From assembly GCF_002234675.1 (NCBI RefSeq), contig NC_019866.2:62001-126000 (forward strand): a stretch of 64,000 nt of DNA, in the 5' to 3' direction. How positions within the stretch are numbered: position 1 is the stretch's first letter; each line of letters opens with the position of its first letter. Below, in pieces: positions 23,701 through 38,700 of this stretch. The notes under the pieces are model-generated. The model saw nothing but the letters and a program-made list of their open reading frames with translations, was not told where the DNA came from and made no database searches. The stretch comes from Oryzias latipes (lineage: Eukaryota > Chordata > Actinopteri > Beloniformes > Adrianichthyidae). The position numbers and the translations under genes are program-made.

Positions 23701-26700
23701 CAGAAACCAGTAAACTGAGGTCTAGGTCACTCATTTACTTACTCATTTGTCCTCTAGGTTAAAGGGAAACACAAGACAGTTGGAGGCAGACTCCACTCTT
23801 GGCCCAGATTATAAAATGCCCCACCTGAGGGGTAAAGGATTGACAGGAAACGTACAGTCATGCTGCATCTTCAGTAATGGAGAGCCATACTGAGCAAAGT
23901 GATGCCAGCTTCACCACAGAACTTTCCGTAAAGAATTTTTCTCCCCCACCTTCACCTGAGGCAGCTGCTCAAGGTCTAGAACCTTATTATTTCGAATCCA
24001 CTGGCCCAAGATGCTGGTTCAGCAATCCCTAGGAAGGTGGGGCTGCCATTTTAGCTAAGCGCTAAACATTTAAAGACCAGCGGTGCTTTTGTACTGGAAC
24101 AATTCCACTTTATTTCCTTGTTTGAACCTGTAGAGGACAGCACATAGATGATTTTAGACCAGGGGTCTGCAACCCGCAGCTCTTTCATCCTTGTGCTGCA
24201 GCTCTCTGTGGTTTTGTAAAATAACTATTATGTACTAAGGTTGTCGTGGTGCCTTTGATACGGTAGGTGTGAGAGACGTCTCTGCAGGCGTGAACGCGCA
24301 GAGGGGGACAAGTCTGCAGCGTGAATGCGCAGACGGGGGGGATGTGTCTGCAACGTGAAAGTGCTTGGGGGGGGGGGGGGGGGGGGGGGGGGCATGCCTG
24401 CAGCTGTGAACACGGACCAGAGTCTGTTATGGGATGGAAGGTTCTTGTAAAAAGATGGTACAAATTTAATGACGGAAAAAGGGGCTTCCTGGGCCTGGCG
24501 GCTCTCTCCACGCAGGGAGAGGGATCCCTGAGTTCTCTGGCAAGGCCAGGAGTATGGGATTACATTTCTGCCATTAATTGAAAGGGCGTAAAGACAACTG
24601 AGCAGGCGTATTTAGGAACTGATTGAGTGAACCTTATAACCGCGCTGGCGCAATTCTACCTAAGCGACTCCGTATTTCACAATTGCACGGCTGCAATCCT
24701 AACTGAGCAGTGATCTTGCTCGGTCAGATCCCTTTTTCCGCGCTCACCTGGATTTACGCTCAGTGTTCAGGGGTGTGTTTGTCACTTGGGGGCAGGAACC
24801 TTTCTGGTTGATCTGATTGGCTAAAATTTGCATGTCAAGCAGCGGGGCGGGACTTTCATTTTGGGTCTTTAATAGAAATCGAACGGCGGCTGTAACGTGG
24901 ATTAAAAGCATTAAAATGGTAACAAATGCACAAAAAAACCTGCTGCACTTTCTTACCTTGGTTTTGGGTCGTTGGTTAATGTTTGAATCCACGTTACATT
25001 AGCTGTTTTTTTTTTTATGAATGCCTTTATCAGGTGGGGGGGCGAACAAGTTTGACACAAAGAGCCGACATTTCTAACTGTGATAGTCAAAGAGCCACAC
25101 CACACACTGACCTGCCAGACACATACACAAACACACAATTAAAGCCATGTTATTTCCCATAACCCAGTCCTCTCCTTACAACACAACAGCACTGGATTAA
25201 ATGGCACCGTTTCAGTTTTCAGCGTTTTTTCTGTATTTAACGTTAACACATACCGGTGAAACGTGCACGCTAGTGTGTGTTTAAAAAAGGCAGCGAGCGC
25301 AAAACTGAGTTGGTTGTGATTTATTTTTTCAGTCATCAATCAGCATTTATAATCCATCAAAGTCCTAATCTTCTGCATCTGAAACAGCTAGGCTACATTT
25401 ATACAAAACACACCGGCTTCCCTTTCCTCATCAGAGTCTGTATCGTTGCTGTGCGGCTCCAAAGAACAGTGAAAGCAGACACCTCAGGCCAAGTTTAAGT
25501 CCTGCAGTCCCAAAGTGTGGCGTAACTCGCCGGCGCTGCGTCCCGGTAAGGGGGGAGGATGGACAGCTTTTCACTGTTGGAAAAAAACACTGCTGGAGGT
25601 TGCTGCGCTCAGCCTCGAGTCGATCTTCCAATGCAGGCAACCTCCTTTTCCGCGGAAACTCAGCTGCTGCTGCGTCTTCTTGTCTTGCCGGAGTTGGTTT
25701 GCCAGCGTCTTCACTTGTGAACCACGGATTCATCATTTTAAATTATCTGGCAGCTGAGGTTCGATAAGTAGAAAGATCTTCACAGATTCGGACTTCCTGC
25801 TTCAATAACTCTTCTGATAAACGTACAAATGTGTCAGCAAGTATCTCATTCCTTTTGTATTAACACAGAGAGTGAACCACAAATGCATTTCTAAAGAAAA
25901 AAGATGGTTTTTATTGCCTTTTGATTCATCAAAAGTTCATGCCAATCAGGACCAGATGAGTGTGGTACCAGTTCCCCATGGCTGTAACTTTTTTTTTTAT
26001 ATTATTGTCATCTTATGCAAAGCCAGACAGGAATATAAATTGTCCCTCCTGTTTGGTCCTTTATGCTCTGGATGTCAAGTAGTTCTCTGTCACGTTTTTT
26101 TCATTGTTCATTCCTTTTAGAAATGTAAGTACTTCCACCACAACCTTGATAGAAAAGACTCCACTCAGGTCCGAAGGTTTAATGCATGTCTTCAATTCTC
26201 TGAGCTAGTGTAAGGAGTCTGGCAAATATTGGTGAACTGCTGCTGTTAAGGTCATTTTCTACCATTAAGCTCTTGTAATTCAGTTTCCTCTCTAAAGACG
26301 ATAAAATGTAATTAGCCTGTAGCTGCTTTAGCTTTCTACTCTTTTTGCTTGATTTTGTTTTTTGGTGCCTCATGAGATCATAATAACATAGATCTCTAAC
26401 AACTTCTTGGCAGATTAGTCATTAGTTTTCATTCAAACCGGTTTTCCCCTTTCCTTTTTAAACACGCTTGCTTTTTCTAAACCTTTTGGCATGTATGAAA
26501 CACAAACACATGTATGAAAAGTTCTCGTTAAATAAAGTTTGATTTAATCCTCCCCCTGACAGGTCCAGTGGGTTGGTACTTGGCTATGTGACTAGAATTA
26601 TGACGTTTATTACCGAATGAATCCGATTACTCTGATATTGGTTAATTATATCAGCCCCTTTCTTTTAGGAACTCAATCGTTTGAACCTGGAATCGTCTAA

Positions 26701-29700
26701 CGGGAAGCTGACGTCTGATTTGTCGGTTTCCTACATCGACTCCTCCCTTATCTCTCCGGAAACCGGCTCACTTTTGGGTAGCACTGTTTCCATGGCAACA
26801 GCTGGCTCCATCCTGGTTAAACAAAACAAGCCAAAGAGTGGAAGAAGTTTGCTGGGGGGCCCAGCAGCGCTCAGCCCCCTGACTCCCAGGTGAGTGTGGG
26901 ACAATGTGACAGGCTTCTCTTGAGTAAATCTAAACCTGAGCTGGAGTCATTTTGGCCCCAAAATCTACAGATTTGATCAGCTGGTAACGTTTGAGATGCA
27001 GAGAGTTGTTGTTGAACAGACTTAGCTCTGTTGCTTTCGTTGCTTCTACCTCTGTCCTGCATTTGTTGGGTCAGCTGTTGTTCAAAGGTGCTACATGAAT
27101 AAAGGGCAGCTACTGCCAGGCCCCTAAAGCTCTGTAGCCCCTTCCTGAAACTTTGTTCAATAATCTGATGCCTAACTCAGTAGCCGCGTTTACATGGGCA
27201 AAAGTAATCGGAAAGAGCGCCTGATCGGAAAGAAAATGCGTCATGTAAACGCGCCATTCGGAATACTCTGCCCAGGTCAGACTCGTTCGGATCAAAATTT
27301 CTTTCCGATCGAGATAGGTGGGTTATACCGATCATTTATCCGATCGCGGAGCATGTAAACGGTCATTCCGATCGTGTGTCACTACTGCTCTGGTTTACGT
27401 CATGCATAGATGGTGTTTCGCTGAGAGAAAGCTTTGGAGCTCATGCGGGACCGACCAGCTGCTCGCCCCGGTAAAAGCGCCGCCCCGCTGGCTCTCCCTC
27501 TCTTTCACCCCCTCACTCGGTCCACTGGCACCTGAGTGAGCAGAACAGCTGGATTAATAACTTTGTGTCTGAGAGGAGGAGGATGCTTTGTTACGTGTGC
27601 GTTTCTTTTGTTTTGTTATGTGTGGGAGTATTCGGACTGCGAGCCGTCCCTCCGCTCTGGGTTAGCGGCTCCAGGACTCAGGAGAGCCGCCAGCTCACGC
27701 AGCGAGTTTGGGGAAGCAGAAATAAATGTCGCTCAGTCCTTAGAAACTGTTCAAACAATCATATGGATTTGTGTTTCCAGTTGTGTCCCGACAAAATAAA
27801 GACTGATGTAATTCCCAGATATTTACGTGCAGCCAGGATGCAGATTGCAGGGTTTCATGGTCCTGGATTTTGTGTCCATCAGGCTAATGTTGTCAGCCTG
27901 TGTTTATAGCCTGTCCTAACCCTTCTTCCAGCACTGACCACACGGATTAAATAAAACGATGAGCGAACAGGCGCTTCATAATATTCATGACATTAATAAA
28001 AGCACTTTTGGAAGATCGTCTCCTATATTACCGAGCTGCTGCATAAAATCAATGTCTGTGGCAGCTGTTTGTTTAGAACGGGACCTATTTCCTCATACGG
28101 GAGTTTTTAACACTACTGCGCATGCCCAAATGATTCATTCCGACCGAAAGAGTGAGCCATGGGAACGTTTGATCTAATCGGAAAAAGGTTTTCTGATCCC
28201 ATGTGCACGGGTGAATTTTAACCCGACCATTGATCCGATCAAGATATTTTGCCCATGTAACTGCGGCTAGTGTTGCATCACATGAGTGAAGGCAGTGAAG
28301 AACATGGGAGCCAACATGTGATTGGATGAAATAAACATGTGATTGGATGAAATAAAGATGCCTTCTCCACAGGGACATTAATTTGTTGTCCTGCTCAGCA
28401 CACACTGGGGAGCCAGTTTAGCTCGTGCTGGTTTGCGGTGCCTTCCATCCGTGAAACCAGGGTTCGACTCCGGGCTGCTCCCGGGCTGCTCCCTGTTCCC
28501 TTCTCTACCTCTGCCGGTTCCAAGCCCGGTTTGAGAAGGTTGCGTCAGGAAGGGCATCCGGCGTAAAACATTGCCAAATTTACCATGCGACTTGTTCGCT
28601 GTGGCGACCCCTGATGGGAGAAGCCGGAAGAAGAAGCAAGCTCAGCACACTTTAGTTTGGATAATGGGCTCCTTAGCGCCATCTAATCCTTGTTCCAATC
28701 TGGAATCAGGGATCTGGGTTCAGAGCACTAACAGAGTACATAAAGTTTCAGTGGTAATTCTGTACATCCAGACTTAATCAGAAAAGTGACAAGTCAGATT
28801 CATAAATAGAAGGCGAAAATGAAAGACAATTGATCAGATGAATACAGCTTTATTTTTTTTTATTATTATAGGATAGAATAGAATGCCTTAATTGTCACTG
28901 TACACATGTACAATTCGCATCACACGCGCATGCAGTGAAATTAAAGCCGCTCACTATTCGGTGGAAATATGCAAGAGAGAAGTAATCTTGCAAAATAATA
29001 TACTAAAATAAAATAATTTCACAAAATGAAGAGCACAATTTACAAAGTACAATCTACAAAAGTACAAAATGTACAATAGAAATTTCTGCAGAGAGGTAGT
29101 TAAAACAAAAACAAAACAAAAAACCAGCTATGCCCATGATGGCAGCTATGCCTACTTAATATGTATTAACAGAAAGCCTTTTATCTTGTGTTCCTGGGTC
29201 TGATCAGTTATGGTCTTTACGTGTTCTTGATAACATGAAGTACTCTGCTGCTAAACATTTTAGATTTACCTGTTAAGGTTGCTCTAAGTACAACTCCCAG
29301 GTGCATTTGGTGTATTAACACCATAGTCATATGGTACTATGTAACCTTTACGTGTATCAATATCTGAAACACAGTAGATATTTAATAAACACCGGGCTAG
29401 ATCAGAAGATCTTTGTTCAACTCTAGGAGTGGAGAAAGAGACTAAGGCTGAATTGCGTTTGTTGATACCATATAATTGGAGAAAAAAAAAACAAAGAAAA
29501 GAAACAAATGCATTCACACACATAGAATGGTCATACAATATTTACAAGAAAAAATAATTTTCATTTTTAAATTATACTTTTTCCTCCTCCAAGAAAGTTC
29601 AGTTTCTCAAGATTCGACTCAATAGTTCATTTGCAAGAGTTCATAGTTCGTTATAACGGCCAAGTGTCCAACAGAGGGTAATCCAGAGTGAAGGATGGGG

Positions 29701-32700
29701 ATTGTGTGAGTGAAAATATGAAGGGCCGCGTAACTGAGTCGCAAGAGAACTGAAAGGAAGGAAAAGAGGGTGGCTGTAAGAAGCCTCCTACCAGCCCGAC
29801 CAGAGCAGGTGGAGTTCATAGGGTGCTCTGGACTAATTGTCCAGAGTTCCGGTTTGGTTCTAGGTCCTGGGCTGTAGCTCACCGTCCAAAATAATCACCT
29901 GACCTAGACAGAACAGGGCTCCAGACTAACTTTTTTCACTAGGAGCACAGTGGCCCCTAACGGAAAATTATAGGGGCACAACCAGAAAATTTAGGGGCGC
30001 ATCCCGTAAATCAACATGCTAACCAAATCTACTAATTTCCACTGTATTACTAATAAATACTTTAATAATAGATGCAGAAATTACAATGTGCTGTTTCAAA
30101 TTCAGTGTCACATTTTATTCTGCACTTTTGAAGATGCAACAAGAAGGTAAACTGACAGCAGCATCGCTGTCATGACAGTACAAATAAGTAAAGAAAACGG
30201 ATGGAAATTTATCTTTGTGACACCTAATAGGTACAGCCAAGATGCACAATAAGTGTGTTTGAGATCACCCAGGTGAACTCAACGCTGCACAGATCAGCTG
30301 GTGTGTGACATATATTTTTGTTTTTGCTCCAACATCAACTGTCAATCATCACAAAAATATTGCGAGAAAGGGGTGGAAGCAAGGGGCAAACCTACCCGGA
30401 CACAGCTGGAAACTGAACTGACTGAAAGCTGCCCTACTGACTACAAAACAATGCATTATGGGACATGTGTCCTGATGGTTTTTGTAGTGGAGTGATTAAT
30501 TAAAATAATTTAAAATACCAATTCATTAAAAAAGGCTACATACATCACGAAACATTAAAATAATCATAAAATATATAATAACACAGATCATACTAAGGGG
30601 GAGAAGAATATTAAAACTAAATTGAATGTTAAGGACAACTCCAATTTCCTGTTCTCCTTCAGTCTCGCTGCAGATTTGCCTTCATCTCACAGCCCCCCCC
30701 CCCCCCCCCCTTTCTGGTCTCGCCAACGATCCAGGCGAGATCGTTGCATTTTCCCCACGTACTTCCAGTGAGTCTAAAACCAGTGTTGTTTTTGCTCGAG
30801 CGTGTTTAAAGTTCAAGCCCCGTTAGCTGTCACGCATGTAGGTGTGGGACATTTATTCTCCTCAGCTGACCATCTCCCGCGGAACCGTCTGATCAAATCA
30901 AACTTTATTTATAAAGCACTGTTCATATAAAAATATAACACAAAGTGCTTTATTAAACATTATTATACATTAAAACAACAAAATATTAAAACAAGCAAGC
31001 ATTAATAAATAAATAAATAAATAATAGGGCCCCCCTCCCCGTACCTAGCCCCCCACGCCTTTCACACCTCCCACTCTCTAACTGATGGAAAATGACAATG
31101 AAAAATAGGCTGTAAAACATATGCTGAGCACAAAAACATGATGCGGGAAACGCTAGTAATTGGAACCTCCCCCCCTGTGAACAGCCGCAAAGACAGCCAA
31201 ATGCAACATCACAATTTCAATTTTCAATTTTATTTGTATAGCCCAAAATCACAACAACAGTCGTCTCGATGGGCTTCGAAGTAAAACATGAACTCAAAAG
31301 GATCACGAATACAAAGAGTTCAATAGAAAAATACTAAAATGAACTAACAAACTGACTAAGCTATACTGGCATCCCTGCCCTTAGACCCCCCTTCGCGGTA
31401 AGGAAAAACTCCCCAAAAAACCGGATTCCGGAAAAAACGAAGAAACCTCAGGGGTGCCCACATGAAGGAGGGATCCTCCCCCAGGACGGACAGGCGATTT
31501 ACCAGAAATCTTAGAGAAGAATTAACTTATCTAAATCTACAACTACATATATAAAAGTCCAGCAGACGAGCTTCATCCAGCCGTGGTTATCGGGACAGTC
31601 AAAGGCGCGAGTCGAGCCGGAGACAGGAACCACAGCCAGGTGTAGGAGCAGGAGCAGAGACGAGGTACTCGGTCAGGTACAGAGCAGAGACGAGCCAGAG
31701 ATGAGCCAGAGGCAGGATCCACAGCCAGGTGTAGGAGCAGGAGCAAAGGCGAGGTAAACGGTCAGGAACTGGAGCACGGATGAGCCAACTGGAGTCTGGA
31801 AGCACTCCCACTCCCCAGGAGGGGAGAGGAAAAGAGGGACAATACATGAATCGTACTGCACCAAACAGAGGCATGGAGACTAAATGATAAATTATGATCA
31901 AGAATAGAGGAGAGGAAGGGTAGAAGTAAAAAAGGAAAGAGGACAGAACCCCAGTGTACCATAGTTACCCCAGCTTCAACTTCTAGCAGCCTTTTAAAAG
32001 AAATAGTTATTATTAAGTTTAATTTAAACAAACTAACATTAAGTTAAATAATCTCTGAATACTAACTAGTCTGACAATAAGCCTGTCCAAAGAGGAATGT
32101 TTTCAGTCTAGCTTTGAATGTAGAAACTGAGTCGGCCTCTCTTATATGAGCTGGGAGTTTATTCCATAAGACAGGGGCTTGGTGGCTAAACGCTCTACCT
32201 CCAACCGTACTTTTACTAATTCTAGGAACCACAAGCAGTCCTGCATTTTGCGAGCGAAGTGTTCTGATTGGTTGGTAAGGGACTATGAGGTCCTTAATAT
32301 AGGACGGGGCCATTCCATGTAAGGCCTTATAGGTTAACAGGAGGATCTTGAACTTAATTCTAGAATCAACTGGGAGCCAATGGAGCGAAACTAACACAGG
32401 AGTGATGTGATCTCTTCTGCTGGTTCCAGCTAACAATCTAGCAGCTGCGTTCTGAACAAGCTGGAGACTTCTTAAGGAACTCTTAGGACACGCTGCTAAC
32501 AAGGAGTTACAGTAATCCAGCCTCGACGTAACAAATGCATGGATGAGTTTTTCAGCATCACTCTTAGAAAGTATATTTCTGATCTTAGCAATATTCCGCA
32601 GGTGAAAAAAGGCAGTTCTACATGCCTGAGATATGTGAGCCTTAAATGATAAATCCTGGTCAAATAAAACCCCAAGGTTTCTAACTGTGGAATTGGGGGC

Positions 32701-35700
32701 TATACTTATACCATCCAGGGAGACTATCTGAGCAGACAGAGCATCTCTGAGGTTTTTAGGACCAAGTATAATGACCTCAGTTTTTTCTGGGTTCAAGAGG
32801 AGGTAATTAATTGTCATCCAGGTCTTGATGTCACTGATGCAGGCGTTCAGTTTCTCTATCTGGTCATTCTGGTCAGGCTTCATGGATAAATACAACTGCG
32901 TATCGTCGGCATAACAATGAAAATTAATGCTGTGTTTCCTGATTATGTTTCCTAGGGGTAACATATAAAGCGTAAACAGGATCGGTCCCAAGACTGAGCC
33001 CTGTGGGACTCCATAGTTGACTCGAGTGCACTGAGAGGAATGGCCATTTACATTAACGAACTGATACCTATCAGACAGATAGGATTTAAACCACTGGAGA
33101 GCAGATCCTCTGATCCCTATGTCCTGCTATAATCTATGGAGTAAAATACCGTGGTCGATAGTGTCAAAGGCAGCACTGAGGTCCAACAGGACCAGAATAG
33201 AAAGTAGTCCCTTTTCTGAGGCCAATAACAAGTCATTAGAGACTCTAACTAGTGCAGTTTCCGTACTGTGGTGAGGTCTAAACCCCGACTGAAAGTCTTC
33301 AAAGTGGCTGTTGTCCTGTAGGTGGCAGTAAAGCTGCTTAACTACAACTCTTTCTAGGATTTTAGAAATAAAGGGCAGGTTTGATATCGGTCTATAGTTG
33401 GCCAAGATGCTAGGATCCAAACTGGGCTTTTTCAGAAGAGGTTTAACAACTGCATATTTAAAGGCTGGGACCACTCCACCACAGCTAAGCGGTGATGCAG
33501 GTCCCCACCCAGAGCCGCAGTGGCTGAACAGCAGCCGTCCCAGAGGGAGAGGTTCCAGCTGAGGAAGCACCGGAAATAAAAATGAATAAAAATTGAGAAT
33601 CAAAAAGTAAACATATTGATAAAAACGATAAAACATTGAAATAAGGTAAATTAAAATAACACGTTAAAAATCAGGTTCAAGTTCATAAAACAAGATAAAA
33701 TGGATAAAGAAATAAAATAAAAATAGAAAATACATATAGATAAATAACAATAAATAAATAAAAGTAGTAAAATAAATAAATAATAAATAAAAATTAGCTA
33801 AAAGCCAGGTTAAAAAGATGGGTCTTGAGCCTTTTCTTAAAAGTATCAATGCTCTCTGCGGCTCTCAGGCCCTCTGGCAGACTGTTCCTTAAGCGGGGAC
33901 CATAGTGCTGAAATGCAGCTTCTCCATAGGTTTTAGTTTTTACAGTTGGAATGGTTAACAGACCAGTGCCAGAAGATCTCAGGGTCCGCGAGGGTTCATA
34001 TCTTACTAAAAGATCTGATAAATAAGAAGGCGCAAGACCGTTAAGACATTTAAAAACTGTTAAAAGTATCTTAAAATCAATCCTGAAGCATATGGGGAGC
34101 CAATGCAGGGATTTTAAAATTGGGGTGATGTGAGCCCGCCTCCTGGTCTTTGTAAGAACTCGTGCAGCAGAATTCTGGAGAAGCTGAAGGTTCCTAATAT
34201 TTGTTTTTGGAAGACCAGCAAGCAGGGCGTTACAGTAATCAATTTTACTCATGATAAAAGCATGCATTAGCATCTCCATATTAGCAAGAGAGAGTAGTGG
34301 GCGGACTCTAGCCAGATTTTTGAGATGATAAAAACCAGTTTTAACCACCTGTTTTATATGTGGGATAAAAGTCAGCTTAGAGTCAAAGATAACACCCAGG
34401 TTTCTGACTGCTTCCGAATGACTTAAGGAAAGTTCCTGTAGCTTCAGAAACTGTTTTTCCCTCTTGTCTGATGCGCCGCCGTAACCGTCACCAAAACCTA
34501 AACCTTCCACCGGGTCTGTGCGGCCCAGAGAAAAGTTCAGCACGGACTGCATGTATGTAGAAAATTACGAGCGAATAGATACGTTCTAAAAAGGAAAGTA
34601 AGGAAGTCCTTCATGTGGTCTGGGGAGGGGGCTGTCAGGTTTCCTGCTTTCAAACCCGGTCAATGTCACGCCCCCAAGAGTCATTTACCCCACTGTGATT
34701 GGTTGGTCAGCTCCGTGCACGACGATGAAAAAGTGTCTTTCATACAAACTGGCGGGCTGCAGTAACATTAAACTTTAATATTAAGGCGGGGACCGCAAAA
34801 TATCATCTTGGGGGCCGCAAATAGCCCGCGGGCCGCGAGCTTGAGATCCCTGCTGTACACTCTGACACTGGTACACTAGCCGCAGGTCGGAAGAACAAAT
34901 CAATAGTTCGCTTATTCATAGCTCAGACGCACATGATGAGGTTGTGATATTTGTCTCCGTTTCCTTCCCACAGATGTTTACGCGCGCTCTATTATCTCGA
35001 TTATCCCCTCCACGCATTTTAGCCACTCACAGTGGCTTTCCCTATTCTTCTCACACGCAGTGGCCGCCTCACAGACAGGTATCACGCGAGTGTGTGCTCG
35101 CGTTTCATGAGTATGTGCGCGAGTGTGTGTGTCTGCCTGCGTGCGTGTGCGCTCGCGTCTCATTGATTATTTCATTGATCATTGACGTGCCCCTTCCACG
35201 TTTGATGTATAAAAAAATACGTAGGGTGGGGGAGGCAAATTTACTGGTCGCGCATGTGCGACTGGATGTAAAATTCAGTCGCACACTCTCAAATTTTGGT
35301 CGCAAAATGCGACCAATTGGTCGCAGTCTGGAGCCCTGCAGAAAATAATAGGTCCCAGTTCTGTGTGCACACAAGGGTAATTCATTTCCCAACATCACTA
35401 ATAAATAAAGCTGATTGCATTATAAATAAGTGTCATCTTCCATAATTGTACAATTGTAAGCAAAATTGGTTCATGATCAAAATAACAATGAAATATAAAC
35501 TTATTCATTAACCAGTTCATTTATCATATTAATCACAATTTAAAATGCAAAATGCTAATACACAATGACACGTCATGATCAATCCATCAATTCAAAAGTT
35601 CTGACCAACATGTGGACCATAAAAATTCATGCATGTAACAATATCACAGTCAATAGAAAATTGGCTATAAGTTACGTTTCAAATAAATTAACATTTGGAG

Positions 35701-38700
35701 AAAGTTGGTTTAAACACATTGCTAACCGCTCCATGTAAAGTAATGGAACGGCTAAGCTAACAATAGCTCACTCACCAGTTCTGTTTTCTTAGTTTCGTAT
35801 TGCACGCTCGTCTCCGGACAAATCGGCACCAGTAGTCGGCTCCTATGTTCCGATGTTAGTAGCGTTAGTTTTCGGATTGTTTAAAGTGAAATGACTAAGA
35901 CGAAATCAGTTAACGTACCTCCAGTTAAACACCCGAAACTTCCCCAGACGCTTCTTCCGGCAACCTACCCGTCACATGACTGTGTGACGCTACGACGCAC
36001 GCAGTGTGGTGTCGTCGTCACGCAAGAGATGCGAGAGGAGACTAACGCAGTTTCTCACCCGGGTTATAACTATCTGTGTGTAGCTTTGGCATCTTGCCAC
36101 TGGACCCCAGCCCAGGAGAACCCACATACCTGCAGAACTTCTCGGCTACCATGGAAACACAGACTACAACTCCCAGCAAGAAGGTACCTGCAATTTTTTG
36201 GTCAATATTTCTGCTGTTTTCTGCTGGTGCTAATTCTATTACCTGCATTTTATCTCTTCACCCAACCTCTCCTGTTTTTAGTGGGTTTGAACCATATTTT
36301 TCTGTACTTGTATCAATTCACCTGACCTTACCTGTCTTTACTTGTCTTCACCTGTGTTCCTCCTCCAGTCTGTGTCCAGGATCAGTCAGTCCAAGTCTGT
36401 CTTCAGTCAGAGTGGAAACAGTAGAGATGTTCTTCCCATTCCCTTTAACCAGTCACAGACCTCTGCACCTCACACCAGGTAAGACTCACAGATGCCAAGG
36501 GATTGGATCTGGGAGCTCTGTCTGAATGTCGTCTCTTTCTCTTTGTCAGTGGGTCCCCTCAGGTCCTTAGTCCTAGCATGTCTGGCCCTCCTAATGTTCA
36601 GCCCAGAAGAAGCTCGAGACTCTTCACCAGTGCCAGTTCAACTGCCAAGGTGTGCCTGTTAGTGCCCCACAGGTGTGCTTCTTCAGTGCATGCAGACTCA
36701 CCGCTGTCTGTTTCTGCAGGAGAACAGTAAGAAGCTGAAGATGAAGTTTCCCACCAAGATCCCCAATAGGAAGACCAAGTGTAAATCTGCAAAGACCTCT
36801 AACAGCAGCAATCTGAACGAAAGTCTGGACATCCTGCGGCTGGACCCCAGTCTGAGCCTGCCGGATGCCAGGATTCCCCCCTACCAGCGGGCAGCTGCAG
36901 GTACTAAAGGGGCATGGTCAGCTACAGTAATATTGCTCTTTGAAGGCCCAGACTGTCTCAAAGAGACATAAGCCTTGTTCTACAAACAAAAACCTTTGGC
37001 ACATTGACAAATAGACTAAGTAGAAACTGTTCTACTTAGTTTCTTTACTCTGGTTGTGGTGTGTTTCCGATCTTGTTCTGTTTGTGTTCAGACAGTGTAA
37101 TGGCGTTGCTGAGAGACTTCGGGCGGGGCTACCAGGCGCTGTGCTCCTACAGCTGCAGAGAAGCCATCAACATACTAACCTCGCTACCCCCCCAGCACTA
37201 CAACACTGGCTGGGTGCTTACTCACATTGGAAAAGCCTACTTTGAGCTGGCCGAGTACACACAGGTAACTCTCTGGATACACTGGCTTACCTTTATTGAG
37301 ACCTGGTCATGTGATCTGTGCAGTGGGGGGGTTCCAACTGACCAGCATGTGCCTTCAGGCAGAGCGTCTGTTCAGTGAGGTTCGACGGATTGAGTCATAC
37401 CGGGTGGAGGGAATGGAAATCTACTCCACCACACTGTGGCACCTGCAGAAAGATGTTGCCCTATCTGCTCTGTCCAAAGATCTCACTGATATGGACAAGA
37501 ACTGCCCCGAGGTGAGAGGCACCACCCTCCGTCAATAGGCAAGTCAGCGGATGAAGATGTTCCCTGATTGGCTGGTCTGTGTCTGCAGGCCTGGTGTGTA
37601 GCAGGAAACTGCTTCAGTCTTCAGAGAGAGCACGACATCGCTATCAAGTTCTTCCAGAGAGCCATTCAGGTGAGCTGCTACAGACAGGTGAGGGCCATTA
37701 GCCACAATATTGCTGTGGGGACTTTTACAACTGCAGAATACTAGAACCAGAATCTTATATCTGTTAATTATACAGGGCCTATATCATGCACATCCCACTT
37801 TTTTGAGCTTTTAAGTGTATTATATTTATTCCTCACTAAAAACAACCTCAAAGTTGTATTTGGATCTTTTCATGCATTTTGGGGATTCCTCTAAAACCCT
37901 CTCTCTGAGCTCCAGCCCATCCGAGCCCACAAAACGAGTTTTTCACATTGTGACATCACAAAGTGAGGAACAGCCCCTTCTAGGAAGAATCTTCACTGCC
38001 AGCTCCGCCCCTAGGCTAACAGACACACCCACGGTGATCGGCTAAACGCTTACATTTTATATACACAGTAAATGCCAATGAGTTGTATCGTTAGAGGAGA
38101 CACGCCCGCTTGGGAAGCCTGGCCAACGGAGGCGGAGCGCGACACCATTTTGGTGAGGTCGTCAGTGCCCACTTGACAATGCTTTCTATAGCGCCTGGTG
38201 GCATTGTTAAATAAGAGAAACAGTCAGCCTTAAACGCTCAAACTTTAATGAAAAATGCATAGTTGCAGGACTTCTTACAAATAGAAAAATTATTACAAAG
38301 AATATTTAAAAATAATTTCTAAACATTTAGAAGTTTTAGACCTCTGTGACATGTCATATAAATTATTTAGAAAAGCCCAACAATAAGTCAATAATTATAA
38401 TAAACCAATAATTCAATAAATAATAATAATAATCATAATAATAATGATAACAAATCAATAATAAGTCAACAATAAGTCCAAACGTCAACAATAGATTTAC
38501 TCTGATTCATGTGAGTGATCAATTTGTGTAACACTGATGGGATGGTGTTGGGTTTCAAGCGAACAGTCTGGCCTCTAATCAAAATGTGTTTCCACAAAAT
38601 GTTCTGAACATATCCAGACTCTATTACTAGTTGGTACCATAGTGATCCATCTGGGTTAGCTCTTTTTATAGCTAAGGTCCACTTTTTCCTTAAGTCTGAG

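Larger units (their letters stand above)
29914..35338. mobile_element. DNA element with CAGGGCTCCAGACT termini, containing nested insertions
   Basis: Left end CAGGGCTCCAGACTAAC; the right end (AGTCTGGAGCCCTG) is its inverted copy over 14 bp. Internal edge motifs AGGGGCACAACC (left) and GGTCGCAAAATGCGACC (right) resemble those of fish hAT elements of this type. No clean 8-bp duplication was found. The 5.4-kb span is mostly later insertions: L2 copies at 31214-33470 and 33560-34480 and another element's end at about 34853. An 18-C run lies at 30693-30710. Confidence 0.5.
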
